A stretch of DNA of 64,000 bases, taken from Periconia sp. R9002 (Eukaryota > Ascomycota > Dothideomycetes > Pleosporales > Periconiaceae). A program made the translations under genes and the position numbers. The stretch covers positions 140,849 to 204,848 of the forward strand of contig JAMAHW010000080.1 of NCBI GenBank assembly GCA_023627715.1. The letters are read 5' to 3'. The notes under the pieces are model-generated. The model made no database searches. It saw nothing but the letters and a program-made list of their open reading frames with translations, and was not told where the DNA came from. Position 1 is the first letter of the stretch. Every line of letters begins with the position of its first letter. Positions 11,077 through 22,343 of the stretch are shown one piece after another.

Positions 11077-12190
11077 TTACACCGCAGTGTGTATCTTGAA
11101 TCTTTGCTTGACTCCTTTCCTGCACATTGGACATTTACTTGGTCGAGCTGGAAAAGTATTGTGCTTTACAGGAATGACGACATCTGCACACCACTGGCAC
11201 ATAACCATGTGGCCGCAAGGCACAACAGCAATATTTGCAATCTGAACGTAGCATACTTGACACGCCAGACTCTTCGTCATCTGGGCCTCGGTCAAAGGAG
11301 GTGGGCGTTCGGGATCGTCAAGCGTTTGAGAGGGTGATGGAGGTCGAGGAATTCGTTGGTTTCTTGTGATTCTGGCAACTAAAGCATCGAGGGTAGTCAG
11401 CACTCCTGGGGAATCACTACTTCCATTTCCGGCTTGGTCTGCAGCAGAGCGAGATTCGGTCAATACGCCCCAAAGAATCTGCTCCTCGATATCGCGACGC
11501 TCGCGAGCCGACATCCCATCCGTAGAAGGTGCAGTGGTATCACCAGTAGCTCTTCGTGCTTCGGCTTGTTGGTAACGTGCTTCTGCTCGGTTGTAAAGTG
11601 TAGAAAGAGGTGATTCGTAGTCCTCGCGCTGCACATCCTCGCGGGTACCAAAAACACGTGTCAAACGCTCGCGTGCACGTATAAGGCGCAGATTCGACAG
11701 GTTCGTTGCAGTCGCATTCAAAGTACCATCCAATGAATTTGTGGCCTGCGCGGGAGTTCGCACTTGAGTCTGTCCCTGGCTTGGCTGTTGTGGTTGATCA
11801 CGCGGCGTTGGCGATGTTTCATCATCCGATATTTCATCTAACAGGTTGTCTAACGCATCCTCAATGCTTTGTTGTGGCTCCTGAGGTCGTTGCTCCTCAG
11901 ATGTTAACCTCCGTCTTATTGTTCTATTACCCGATCTATTGGCATCGTTGGATATCCCAGCGCGCAACTCATCGAGGGTTCGAGGCAATAAACCAGGGCT
12001 AACATTGTGAAAAGGTTCTCCAATGACAGCAATTCGACTTTCGGTACCATCGGCTGATCTTGAGATCCGATATCCCTGGTGGAACTCAAACCATCGTTCG
12101 AGGAATTCGGTCTGGTCTGGTATAGATGGAATGCGCGTTTGTGAAGCTTCAAGCGGAGGGTCCGTAGCGAGTAGACGATTGTTCCAGAAC
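11077..12190 (-). CDS. RING-finger protein (putative E3 ubiquitin ligase), 5' end unresolved
   Basis: One long exon encodes about 370 residues. The last ~60 form a C3HC4 RING: CQVC...ANIAVVPCGHMVMCQWC...CPMC, the last pair near the C-terminus, followed by a basic tail (GVKQRFKIH). The rest is polar, with charged helices and Gln/Pro-rich stretches. RING proteins of this layout normally recruit E2 enzymes to substrates; the substrate here is unknown. No in-frame ATG exists near the 5' end: the frame runs into a likely splice acceptor (TTGTCAG, or TCAGAG) near 12186-12190, preceded by a good branch-like sequence (GCTAATAAC). The first exon must lie upstream (12200-12620) but could not be fixed. 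Confidence 0.75.
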
Positions 12191-12962
12191 TCTGACAAGT
12201 TATTAGCTCAGCCCAAGCACAGTTCTCTTCGAGTGAACCGAAAGGATGAATTGATGCATGGAGAAGCGCTTGCCTTTGCAAAACCAGCAATAACTCTGCC
12301 AACGGGTTCCCCGTTGTACAAAACCAACACCGTCAATATATACCCGGTAAAGACGCGAGTGTGGTCGTTCGTCGGCACAAGCGCAGCAGTTTGGGGTCGA
12401 TGTGAGGCGGCAAGAGGTTGCGAGTTTATGAGGACAATGCGTGTCCAAACGCGGGCAGTCAGCAGTAAGGGTACCCATTGGCAATCAAAGCGACTCAAAA
12501 ACTTGTAGGCTGTCTAGAAGAACTATGCAGAAATTGAAAAAAGGGAGAAGATGAAAGACATCGAAGACCAAGACTCAGAGGAGTGGCGTCGCATAGGCCC
12601 GAGGCGGGAGCGAATTAGGTTATCGATAAGAAGGGAAGCAAGTGGGGTGAAAAGGGTCCATGCTCAACCTACCCCACACTGACAACCATCACATACTGTG
12701 GTGCCTGTCCGTCAGGGTGCCAGGCGGCCAGGCTGCCAGGTAGCCAGATTGATGGCACCAGCCTTAAAAATATGATACAGCACCTGTTTCTCTCCATTGC
12801 ATCCACTCTTAACTCTCTCTTGTCCGAAATCTCGCTAGTTGATTGAATGTCCGAGATACCCATCATTTTACTTTCTGATCGTACAAGGTTGAAGCATTCG
12901 AGTTGTCGTACATTTCAACGGCTCCTGAACCCATTCTCAACCACGCCAACAACTAAAAAAAC
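12191..12962. promoter_or_regulatory. Divergent region: RING gene 5' exon(s) and promoter / Nudix gene promoter
   Basis: Must contain the unplaced 5' exon of the RING gene and the promoters of both genes. A candidate minus-strand exon starts with ATG at 12478 and could splice at a GTATAT donor near 12344, but the encoded Cys-rich stretch is not recognisable. 12710-12745 contains a short GCCAGG-rich imperfect repeat. Confidence 0.35.
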
Positions 12963-14077
12963 ATGACCGGCTCAACCCCATCGTTCACCCTCTCCACCTC
13001 CTTCAACGAACAAAAGATCTCCTCTCCCATCCCCGTCTACCTTCCCGCGAACCTCTCCCGCGAACAACTTCTAGCCTTTCCAGCATTCAAAGCTTGGCTG
13101 GCACGACTCCTTCGAAACTTCGCTCTGCAAGATGACCCTGTACATACGTTCCACGACCGACCATTCCGCGTACATCGCATCGATGTCGAGTCAGTGGTGT
13201 GGTTTGGGCCAAAGCCTGGGTTCGTGAAGCTGCAGGCCAAAGTGCAGAATTATGAAGATGCAGAAGTAGAGGGAATATCGGCAGAGGAGAAGGCTGAGAG
13301 AGGAATGCTGAGTGTTCCTGGAGCGGTGTTTCTAAGGGGTGGAAGTGTAGGAGTTCTGGTGAGTCTTTCTTTCTGCTCTCGCCCTCACACACTCCGTTTT
13401 CCGAATAGACTCTATACCAAAGTATGTATGCCACCAGCATCTAATAAATCCGGCCATCCCTCCAGGTACTCATACGCCCTTACGATCCCAATCCTTCTTC
13501 CTCCAATCAAAAAGGAGATTCAGAGGAGGAAACTTACACACTCCTAACAATCCAACCCCGCATCGCGTCTGGCTCTCTTGCTTTCCCTGAGATCCCCGCG
13601 GGCATGCTCGACGGCTCACAGAACCTAAGTGGCAAAGCCGCCCAAGAAATCCAAGAAGAGACAGGCCTTGTGATTCATGAGTCTCAAATGCTCAACATGT
13701 CGTCGCTCGCTACTTCCGAAGTTACCCTAAATCCCTCTTCGATCTCTTCTTCTGGAAACAAGAATGGGAACGAATTACGAGAATCCATCGAAGACGCAAT
13801 GTACCCCAGCGTCGGTGCCTGCGACGAATTCCTCCCCTTGTTCCTGTGCCAGAAGCGAATGGCGCGCGCGAAGCTGGAGGAGTTGAGGGATAAGAAGACG
13901 GGGTTGCGCGAGGAAGGCGAGGCGATTACGGTCAAGGTTGTAAAATTCGGCGATTTGTGGAGGGAGGGTGGAAGAGATGGGAAAGCGCTGGCGGCCTTGG
14001 GGTTGTATCATAGCTTGAGAGAAAAGGGGCTGTTACCTGAGTGGCCCGAGAGGCCGAGTGAAGAGGTGAATGAATAG
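12963..14077 (+). CDS. Nudix hydrolase, ADP-sugar/nucleoside-diphosphate-sugar pyrophosphatase-like
   Basis: Exons 12963-13358 and 13466-14077, intron 13359-13465 (GTGAGT donor, branch-rich, CAG acceptor); 335 residues. The splice joins GGSVGVL to VLIRPYDPN, a typical strand before the Nudix box. The box spans residues 178-200 beginning PAGMLDG and ending QEIQEETGL. Catalytic-base/metal Glu pair E196-E197 and E193 are present, but the first Glu (position 184) and the Arg (192) of the consensus are Gln. Nudix enzymes of this subgroup (like plant NUDX14 and human NUDT14) split sugar nucleotides to sugar phosphate plus NMP; the substrate here is inference. Cytosolic; no signal peptide seen. Convergent with VPS34, 166 bp between stops. 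Confidence 0.85.
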
Positions 14078-14243
14078 AAAGGTGGACATGTCCCTTTGCC
14101 GTTTCCTTCCACGCCATTGGATGGAGACGAAGTATATGTACCTAGATGGCCTTGATTCAATTACATAACTAGGTAGATTCTTCAAAAATTGTGTCTATAT
14201 GTCTAACCACTCTCGCCATTAGCAACAGTATTCAGGGCTCGGA

Positions 14244-16928
14244 TTAACCTCTCCAGTATTGCATGAAATCATGCGCCCAATCAATCACCCCCGCCAGCCT
14301 GTCACCGCCACTCTCCTCGACCAGTTTCTCCCATTCCCTCGCCGCCTCTCCTTCACTCTTCCCTAACCACATCCTCATCTCCACTTTACGAACGCTTCCC
14401 TCCCTTTCCACTTTTATGTCAGGAATGTTCGCCTCCTTCATCAGTGCGAACAGGTTCAGCAGCAGGTTGCTGCTCTTGCGTAATGTGCTCCATGCTGTGA
14501 AGCTGTATTCCTTGAAAGCGAGGTAGTTGGGGTGGTCAGCGCCGCCCATACCTTCAATCATCTCTCGGCACAGTTTCATGGACGGTGCGTACGGCTTGGG
14601 GTCTCGCCCGAGAATGTAGCCAAAATCGACATGGAAGAATGCGCCATGCGGTGATATAAGAAGATTGTCAAGATGACGGTCGCCCACGCCGAGAATGTAA
14701 GTGATCACACAGTATCCGGCACATGATTTGATGAAGGTGTCCATGGCCTCCTTGCGAACACCCAGGGGAGCGGTGTCATCGGGGTTGTTGGCACGGAGGT
14801 AAGCCAGAAGAGAGCCTTTATGCTTTTGGACAGCGGCGGCAAGAGACATAGAGGGGATAAACTGGAAAGCGCCAGCGGATGCGGAAGTGGCAAGGATACG
14901 ATAAGGTGTAAGTTTGAGATCGAGGTTCTCTTTCTTGAGAAGCTGGTCCATGAGGGTAATGATTTGGATAACAAGCTGATCTTGTCGAAGATCATCACCA
15001 GTCTTGAAAATAATGGGGTATTTTGTATTGGCAACAGTCCTAAAATTGATGACCATGGGGAGCAGAGAAGACTTCAAAACGTTGCAATCGTCCGGATATA
15101 TGCCCGTGATCATGATCGACGGGTCGAGAGGGAGAGGTAAAGGATCAAAGTTCATAAGCTCGTTGCGGGGATCTGAGAGGGCCTTCTTCAAACGTTCAAT
15201 CTTTGTGGGCCGATCTCCACCACCAAAGCGTACATCTTTCGAGATTTTAGCTAGCACGGTAAGAAGCTCGCCTTGCCTACGAAACGTTTTTCGTATCTCA
15301 ACACCTTGGGGCGTTTTTTCTAGCTCGGCCATAAAATCGTATTCCACTTTAGCGAAAAGTGCACGGTGCTCAGGTGCTTGATCACTGCTCATGTCACTGA
15401 TCTCTACCATCAAATACCAGTGGAGAAAATTGCCCAACGTAAAGCTGTTGGCCGCGCGTGTGACAAGGAAACGTGCAAGGGATGATTCGTCCCCTTCCCC
15501 CGTAGCCTCATATTTGAGCGCTTGCACAAGCTGCAGCAAGTAGAGCTGCAGTTCATCATCTGCAGCTTGTTTAAGGCGTTCAACGGCATAGCTTCGAACG
15601 ATAGGCGCATCGTTTTGAGGACCGAGTAACTCAAGAGCGGCGGCTACGTCTTGATGCGCCCACCTTTCAAGCAAAGGGGCAGCCTGTCGAGCTTCCCGTT
15701 CGCTCTTCCAGTTAACGCACTTAACGAATTTGGTCAAAGCACGCTTGTCCCGAAGCAAGTAGTATCTGAACTTCCAGATTTCGTCGCGCTCGTGCGTTGT
15801 GATTTCCTCAAGAGGACCTTTTGCCATGATACTATTCAATCTATCTCGGACATGAACGTTTGGCTTTCTGTCGCGGTCGATAGAGTCAGTGTGTTGGCTA
15901 CGGCCCAGTACGCGATGCTTTTCCTCGGCAGGATTAACCCCTTGTCCAACTTCGGGGTCATATATGCGGATTAAACGTCCTACATCAGTATCAGCGTAGC
16001 CAGCACCTATCCCAGGCCCGAACGAAACTTCAGGTGGCGGCCGCAATCGAATCTCTGAGTCGGAATGCAATTTTATATCCGTCGTGGAAGGAGGTTCATA
16101 TTCGACGTCTGTGAAGACGATGGAATGGTCAAAGCGGGGTAGATGGATCTCCAAGTAGAACAGCTCTTCTGGGGATTCTTCGCTGTATATCTTGGAGCCG
16201 TTATTTTGACGTTCAACGCCCCGGTTGAGAGCCGCTGCTTCGACTTTCAAAGCTTCCTCTTTAATCTTCATCATCTTCTTGAAGACCAAGCCATCTAGCC
16301 ATTGGTTCTGAGGAATTTCACCCATTTCCTGCTTTTTCAGCAGCTCTTCTAACCGCTGCATCTCGGAGATAGTATCGTCGGGGGCATCCTCTTGGGCAGT
16401 ATTCGTCCTACTTTTCCGAGGCGCAGGACTCACCCACGGCGTGGTAGAGTTGGATAGACCATCGGCGGCCTTGAAGCGATGTAATCGACATCTTTGTCGT
16501 CCCTTGTGCAGCGTGTTGTCTTTGTCGAAAAGCGGAATTGTTGTACCTCCGAAGGGTATGGCATGCAGGTTCGATTCGGTGTCCTCAGCGGGGGACAAGT
16601 CCCATACGGTGATGGCGATCTGAGCCGAGGCGGGGAGGGTGGCATATGTGATGGGCAGCTCGAGCCATTCGTTCCAAATGCGCGCGTTCTTGAAGGATTT
16701 ATAGGCAGTCTGAACGGGGACAGTGAGGGGTTTGCTGTCGGCCCAGATCTGAGCGGTAACGTAGAGTTCTGAGTGTGAATTAACGATGGACGCGCGATGC
16801 CTGAGGTCAGGACGTTTTAGAAGAACTGAATAGGGGACGGGCTTCTGGTGACCATCCAGGCGGTCGATGCGAACATGTATGCAAAGTTCGTTCAGGTCGG
16901 TGGAGGTAGCAAAGTGAAAGGCTTCCAT
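14244..16928 (-). CDS. VPS34: Phosphatidylinositol 3-kinase Vps34
   Basis: Class III PI3-kinase making PI3P on endosomes, vacuole and autophagosome precursors, in complex with Vps15 and Atg6/Vps30. One exon, 894 residues (yeast Vps34 875). Order: C2 domain (about 1-250, beginning MEAFHFATSTDLNELCIHV), helical PIK domain (about 360-540), and kinase domain (about 600-894). Catalytic loop GDRHLDN at residues 749-755 (Asp750), metal-binding DFG at 768-770 in VDFGYILGRDPKP, C-terminal tail ..DFMQYWRG. The ATG at 16926-16928 is followed directly by the conserved N-terminus. Divergent from NSE4. Confidence 0.97.
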   Translation of the reverse strand: MEAFHFATSTDLNELCIHVRIDRLDGHQKPVPYSVLLKRPDLRHRASIVNSHSELYVTAQIWADSKPLTVPVQTAYKSFKNARIWNEWLELPITYATLPASAQIAITVWDLSPAEDTESNLHAIPFGGTTIPLFDKDNTLHKGRQRCRLHRFKAADGLSNSTTPWVSPAPRKSRTNTAQEDAPDDTISEMQRLEELLKKQEMGEIPQNQWLDGLVFKKMMKIKEEALKVEAAALNRGVERQNNGSKIYSEESPEELFYLEIHLPRFDHSIVFTDVEYEPPSTTDIKLHSDSEIRLRPPPEVSFGPGIGAGYADTDVGRLIRIYDPEVGQGVNPAEEKHRVLGRSQHTDSIDRDRKPNVHVRDRLNSIMAKGPLEEITTHERDEIWKFRYYLLRDKRALTKFVKCVNWKSEREARQAAPLLERWAHQDVAAALELLGPQNDAPIVRSYAVERLKQAADDELQLYLLQLVQALKYEATGEGDESSLARFLVTRAANSFTLGNFLHWYLMVEISDMSSDQAPEHRALFAKVEYDFMAELEKTPQGVEIRKTFRRQGELLTVLAKISKDVRFGGGDRPTKIERLKKALSDPRNELMNFDPLPLPLDPSIMITGIYPDDCNVLKSSLLPMVINFRTVANTKYPIIFKTGDDLRQDQLVIQIITLMDQLLKKENLDLKLTPYRILATSASAGAFQFIPSMSLAAAVQKHKGSLLAYLRANNPDDTAPLGVRKEAMDTFIKSCAGYCVITYILGVGDRHLDNLLISPHGAFFHVDFGYILGRDPKPYAPSMKLCREMIEGMGGADHPNYLAFKEYSFTAWSTLRKSSNLLLNLFALMKEANIPDIKVEREGSVRKVEMRMWLGKSEGEAAREWEKLVEESGGDRLAGVIDWAHDFMQYWRG

Positions 16929-17447
16929 CTCGAACGGGGTAACTGGCTACCCTGGGCCATGAGGGTAGGGTACGGGAACAGAACAGCGATAGGCGGTGAA
17001 AGAAGCCGCAAGCACCGCGTGCAGGATGAGCGAGCAAACACTCTGGAGTACAACTATGTGCAAAAGTATGTAGTTGTTGAAGAACTGAAGCCACATGCGT
17101 TTACCGAACTACTAGTTATCGCACGGCCACATGTCATACCCAGGTAGTAGTCAGTCACAAGCTGGGCTAGCCTCGCTCCACTTCAAGCTTCCCCCACAAG
17201 GCACGTTGAAAGCTACAGGGATACGCGGATGACCGTCGGCACGTGAGTCTAACAGTCGCGCTTGTGTCTCGCCTTTTCGTCCCGTCTCATCCCCCCTCAG
17301 TCTTGCCTTCAACCCTCAGCCATTATTTCCCCACAACAGCTGCTGCAACCCGCAATCGTTCTTGCCGTAGCAGACACGCGCATCAAGACTTTTATCCCAT
17401 CCGACTTGGTTTTTCCCTTGTTTTTTTCCCACTGTCCCGGCCGCGCA
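16929..17447. promoter_or_regulatory. Shared divergent promoter, VPS34 / NSE4
   Basis: 519 bp separate the two start codons. The NSE4 side is pyrimidine-rich (17260-17445), typical of fungal core promoters and 5' UTRs. No specific site identified. Confidence 0.5.
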
Positions 17448-19149
17448 ATGGCCCGTCTGAACACACGCACCTCGGCCACGCCTATTGGTCGCGCGTCAAC
17501 TACAGATTCCCTGTACCGCGACCCAACACCTCTTGCCCGTGTAAACCGCGAGAACACCGCCCGCCAGTCTTCCTACTCTGTCTTGAGCCCCGTCGACTCC
17601 ATCGGCTCAGACAAAGAAAACCATAACCTTCCCTCGTCGCGCCAAATCACTCCTGAGCCGCTCTCCCGATTAGGTGCAAAGGGCAAACCAATGTCTGCCC
17701 CGCGCAACCAACGGATGCCCACTCCGGATTCCGGCTCAGCGATTGTTAGAAACGCCAACAAACGACGTCGTACGGACAACTACGACTTTGCAGGGTCCGA
17801 TGGCGACAGTACTCATATCTATGAAGATGAAGATGAAGCCAACGAGGCAGAAGCGCACTCAAACAACATTCCGACACCAGAGGACGATGAAGGAGAAGAA
17901 GATGAGGGAGATGAAGAGGAGGAGGAGGAGGACCTTAAATACTACAATCCGGACCAAAATGTTGATAAGCGGCGAGCTCTGCGCATCGGTATGCGTGACA
18001 ATCGACGCGAAATTGAAGGTACGGATCCCTGATTGATGTTGCGAGCTTTACTGATAGTCTAGTGAACCGTGACGAATATATCAACGATAGAGGGGATCGC
18101 TTGATTGCAGCTATAAACAAGCAAAATCATTACATGACCAAAGTGCGTCAAACCGCAGATGCAACACTAGATGCTCGGACCTTGGTAGACTTGACCGACA
18201 TGTCAAGCAAGCAGCTGGGAAACAGGCTGCAAGCAAATGCTGGTATTGGCATCGATCTCGACCAGCTGGTGTCCAGACTCATTTACTTCATGAAAGAGCA
18301 TCATCCTCCCGGAGAGAATGAAGAGCCACAGACTCAAGCACGCACTCGTCGCCAGACTCAGACCGTCGACAACGACGACGAGGATGAATCAGGCGAAGGA
18401 CTTGATTGGGCTTTCTTGGGGCGCGAGGCATGCTTCCCTAGCAACAAGCGACCTCCAGTGTCCAGCTTTCTTTTGGGCCCGCTCTCACTGCAAAAGCGAG
18501 TCCGAAACGTCCAAACCCGACGTGCAAGAGCCCAGCGACAGCCTCTTGGACCTGCTACCCGACCGCAGGAACTTCGCCAGGAAGATATCAAACAGTCCGA
18601 GAACTCGAACCTAACTCATCTAGTGAAGAGCATCCACGCGCGCCTAGCAGAGCATCTGACCAATAATGGTGCCAAGGTAGATTCAGAGTTATCAATGCTC
18701 GAGGGTGAGCCTGATGACGAGGACATTTCCGCTGCCTGCAGTCGCCACCGCGTTTATATGTTCCCAGACGGCGAACCTGCCGTGTCTTTGTTTGATTTTG
18801 CAGTAAATCCCAAGTCTTTTGGGCAGACTGTGGAAAACTTGTTTTATATTAGTTTCTTGATCCGCGAAGGGAAAGCAAAGGTGGTTGTGGATAAGAACGG
18901 ACTTCCTCTACTAGGTCATTTCCCTAGAGCACGAGTTAATGTTATTCATGCTAATAACCAACAGCCCCTGCAGTACCTCGCAATATCAGCGAACAACGCC
19001 AGGCCAACGTCGAAAAACATCAAGCTATTTTCAGTATCGACTATCCCACGTGGAAGGATCTGATCAGAGCCTACGACATTAGTGAGCCTCTCATTCCTCA
19101 TCGCCGGAGCGAGGAGGCCAGCATTGCACCAGGCGGGTGGTATGGTTAG
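17448..19149 (+). CDS. NSE4: Non-SMC element 4, kleisin of the SMC5/6 complex
   Basis: Nse4 bridges the heads of Smc5 and Smc6 and binds Nse1/Nse3; the complex acts in DNA repair and chromosome segregation. Exons 17448-18018, 18063-18914, 18965-19149; introns 18019-18062 (44 nt) and 18915-18964 (50 nt); 535 residues. The N-terminal ~180 residues are disordered, with an acidic run (EEDEGDEEEEEED). Then comes the Nse4 N domain (VNRDEYINDRGDRL, DLDQLVSRLIYFMKEH) and the conserved C-terminal winged-helix domain: FPDGEPAVSLFDFAVN, SFGQTVENLFYISFLIREG, and after the last intron QAIFSIDYPTWKDLI. The last intron uses a non-consensus GTCATT donor but is required for this block. No overlap with neighbours. 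Confidence 0.93.
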
Positions 19150-20028
19150 AGTAGCCTTACCGTGCCATCATCTCATCCCTCTTGATAGCAGAGGTCTATT
19201 TTCTTCCATTGTGTTAAAATCCTTACTTCTCTACTAATACTAGGGGTTTCATGTTAGCCTTTTCTTTCTGTAAACTTTTGACAGGCGGTTAGCTTGTCAT
19301 AACTCTCTGTTTCTAAAAGTGGGGGCATTTGTTACTTTTCTATCTCGTTGGCTCTAATAGTCGGATTTTCTTGTTTCTCGATTCCTTCCGCCAATATCGA
19401 TACCCGCAATCAGTGTGATTATTTCATTCGTGTTGTTATAAGATTGGTGTTGCACTTTCGGATGGACAGGTCGGGCGCGATTTTGTTGTACAGCTTTATT
19501 TTGTAAATTTTGGAGGCCCTTTTTGGAATTTAATGTTATATGCCGACCATGTGCGTATCTTGAAGCCGTCTACCGATGAATTGTATCAAGCTCCTTAGCC
19601 TTCCCCTCCGGCAAATCTCTCTATATGCTTCATTGCCCTTTGTATTTCCGTACTTGCCGCACTACTTGACGATATGAAAACCATAACCTGTCATCATAGA
19701 AACCAGGGAAGTTGTATCAATTGCCTCCTGCCTAATATCTGAACAGTTCATTACGTACCCCTGGACCGAACAAGCCCCGTGCGTAGTTGCGGTGTCACGC
19801 AAGGAAGGCACTGTATCAGTTGATGTACCAATCCACCAGTTCAAGTCCTACGTGAGCTCACACCCTTACCTACACAACTCGACCAACCTATGCGATACCT
19901 TCGACCTATTATAATCTCTTCCAGTTCGTCATAATAATCTCTTAATACAAATTGTGCCTACCCGTATTCATCTTCAAACATACGACCAAGCCCTCGCCAT
20001 CCAATGGAGCGACATTTCAGCCTTTAGA
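19150..20028. other. Intergenic, no gene recognised
   Basis: About 880 bp between two plus-strand genes; T-rich downstream of NSE4 (probable 3' UTR). No convincing tRNA or other RNA. Confidence 0.5.
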
Positions 20029-20906
20029 ATGGCTTATGCAATCGTTACTGCTTACCTGCTCCTCCTTCTCCCCGTCTTCGCTGCAGGCTTGCCTAACGGA
20101 ACGACAACTAACTTCTCAACTCCGTGCCAAGTTTCCACGACATTCATCCAGGAGTTCGCCGACGGCCCCCCGGAAGAGACACCTGCCCCTCGCCCTTCCA
20201 GCGGACCTTGCTCTTCGGCATTTTGGCCAACGAACTTGACTGTTGTAAGATCGGATAACTCTTCTTCCTCTGATGTGCCTGATCGGCACAACCTGTTCTT
20301 GGCCATTCGTCAGAATAACGAAACCCGCCAATACGCCACTGAAGTCCAATTCACCGGTATCACTGCTTCAAATGACACTCTTTGCAACCTTAAGCTTCAA
20401 CTTCCTGTAAGTCATCCTTATTTTTTGGGTACCTGATATCCTCGAGAACCTAGTGACCCGCGTCTCAAAGCTTGGAAAACACAGTCGCAATATTCATTCT
20501 CCAAATCGTTATGCTAATTTATGTAACTTTACCTTAGACCAAGGGTCATGAGATGTACGGGGGACCCCAGCCAATTCTCTCCATCTATCAAGTCGCGCGC
20601 GCACCCGGCAATACCGCAACGTGGAGCTCATATGAGCCGGGCAATTTGAGCCTATATAACCCTCTCCATGTCGGTGAAGTGAATGGATCAGCGTGGGAAC
20701 AATACAGAATCTTCAAGTATTTCAACGGTTACTACGACGCGGCCAGTGTCATATGCAATGAAACGTTGACATTTCAGATCGGAATGGCGCATGAAGGGGG
20801 CGAGCTGTTGGTCAATTCGTGGCAATTCGTTAATACTAATCCTCCGCTCACTCCGGTACAAGGATTCAAAATCTGGGCTGGTGACAAGTGGTGCTACGGC
20901 CCGTAA
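20029..20906 (+). CDS. Predicted secreted glycoprotein, unknown function
   Basis: Exons 20029-20406 and 20538-20906, intron 20407-20537 (131 nt, GTAAGT donor, CTTAG acceptor); 248 residues. Starts with a clear signal peptide: MAYAIVTAYLLLLLPVFAAG, probable cleavage near residue 20. The mature part has several N-glycosylation sequons (NGT, NFS, NLT, NSS, NET) and about six Cys (Cys in TPCQV, SGPCS, TLCNL, VICNE and KWCYG), consistent with disulphides in the extracellular space. The second exon has β-strand-like character (YGGPQPILSIYQV, FKYFNGYYDA). It vaguely resembles But2-C-like fungal secreted proteins, but this is not established. The in-frame GTG upstream (19954) is not used. Confidence 0.7.
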
Positions 20907-21191
20907 TTGCTGCTTTGGAATGGATTGTACAGTCTGCTTAAGCACAAAGAGGAGAAATGAGTTGATTGGTCTCAGTGCTTGGTAATGAATACAAATTCTA
21001 ATGTTTGAACTCAAAATGTCGACGAAAGACGGATCAAAATTGCATATATATGGTAACAACATGCCTACATATTTCCCTTACACATCCGATGAAAATTCGT
21101 TCGACCAAGACTAGAAAATGTGATGCATGCGTGGATGCTGAGAAGTATACGTACGAGTGTGAACTACTGCGAAACATGTACAACGAGTCGG
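20907..21191. other. Convergent intergenic spacer
   Basis: Short spacer between converging stop codons; 3' UTRs only. Confidence 0.4.
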
Positions 21192-22343
21192 TCACCTCCT
21201 TGATAGTAGAGAAGGATGAGGAACCTGCCGCTCAGCGGCTTTGCCTTCCACCCACAAACTACTACTAGCGCTCTCCAAGGACTCATGACGACTAATATTA
21301 ACATCAATCGTCGTCAAAGCTTGGAGCCCCTGGTAAACCAGGGTCCCCGTATCGTCCTCCGGCACCGCCCAGACAGTTTTCCACATCCACTTCGTAATCT
21401 TCAACCAGTCAGTTCGGATCCGCATATCGGGAAACTGCTCCCTATATCTCTTCGACTCTTGTCTAACTTTATACCTGTACCCGTTTATGTGCCAAGGAAG
21501 CCCCTGGACCTCAAACCTCCGCAGCTGAGGCATACTTTGCCTGACCAGAATAACTAGCTGATGAATCCTCGCCCGGATTTTCATAAGCACGCGCACACCT
21601 TCCGAATCGACCAGGTACCACTCCCATAACTTCTGCTCGCTGCGCACATCCAGTCCTATGTGTTTCAAGAGAGGATACTGCCCGTAGTCTCCGTTAAATA
21701 GATGTTGAAGGAATTGCAGGTCGCATTGACTCTTTGCTACAGTGGGCTGATATAAGAGCCTCGGCGGAGGTGGCTCCCTCCTTCCGATGTCTTGCTCGTT
21801 CATGTCTTGGACCTGTATAATGATGTTCATGCGTGTCACGAATCTTGCGTACGGCCTCCGAGGAAAAGCCCAAGGCTTAGCGAGTAGGTTGTTCCTGCGG
21901 CACAGAAGGATGGCGCTGTGGGACCCGCATATGGTCCAGAAGGCATCTCGGATGGCTTCGCGCATGTTTGGGTTTCTGAAACGCGTGAGGCGATCGAGCA
22001 TGGGGCGGTACGCTCTATTGTAAAGCACTAAGTCCGTGATAGGGTAGTCTCCCGTTCTTCTGTTTATAGAGTGGTCTTGGTGATTGATTGGGCCATATCC
22101 TTGGTGCCACTCGCTCGAATAGAAGTCGTCGAAGTAATAGGTGAGTATTTTGCGGATTAATTCGGCTGGAAGCGCGGAAGGTTGCTCATAAGGTGAACCA
22201 GCTGACGATACTGATGGTGAGATAGTTGGTAAATCTGTATCATAGGATACGGGTGTGATGGTGGTGAACGTATCACAACTGTGAATCTGATCGGGTATTC
22301 CGGTCGGCATTTGTCTATTTTCTGGGTGTTGTTGAATGGGCAT
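21192..22343 (-). CDS. Hypothetical protein, F-box/DUF-like fungal type
   Basis: Single exon, 383 residues from the ATG at 22341-22343 (MPIQQHPENRQ). Upstream codons in frame include no ATG. The first ~60 residues are polar and Ser/Thr/Pro-rich; residues ~60-75 (ALPAELIRKILTYYFDDFY) look like the first helix of an F-box-like motif, which suggests, but does not prove, an SCF adaptor. The rest is mixed helix with many Arg/Trp (WFW-type, KWMWKTVW) and ends in basic residues. No catalytic motif seen. Codon use is like its neighbours. Confidence 0.55.
   Translation of the reverse strand: MPIQQHPENRQMPTGIPDQIHSCDTFTTITPVSYDTDLPTISPSVSSAGSPYEQPSALPAELIRKILTYYFDDFYSSEWHQGYGPINHQDHSINRRTGDYPITDLVLYNRAYRPMLDRLTRFRNPNMREAIRDAFWTICGSHSAILLCRRNNLLAKPWAFPRRPYARFVTRMNIIIQVQDMNEQDIGRREPPPPRLLYQPTVAKSQCDLQFLQHLFNGDYGQYPLLKHIGLDVRSEQKLWEWYLVDSEGVRVLMKIRARIHQLVILVRQSMPQLRRFEVQGLPWHINGYRYKVRQESKRYREQFPDMRIRTDWLKITKWMWKTVWAVPEDDTGTLVYQGLQALTTIDVNISRHESLESASSSLWVEGKAAERQVPHPSLLSRR

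Noticed and set aside
19820..19860. GTTCAAGTCC resembling a tRNA T-loop
   Set aside because: No acceptor stem, D-arm or anticodon arm could be paired around it.
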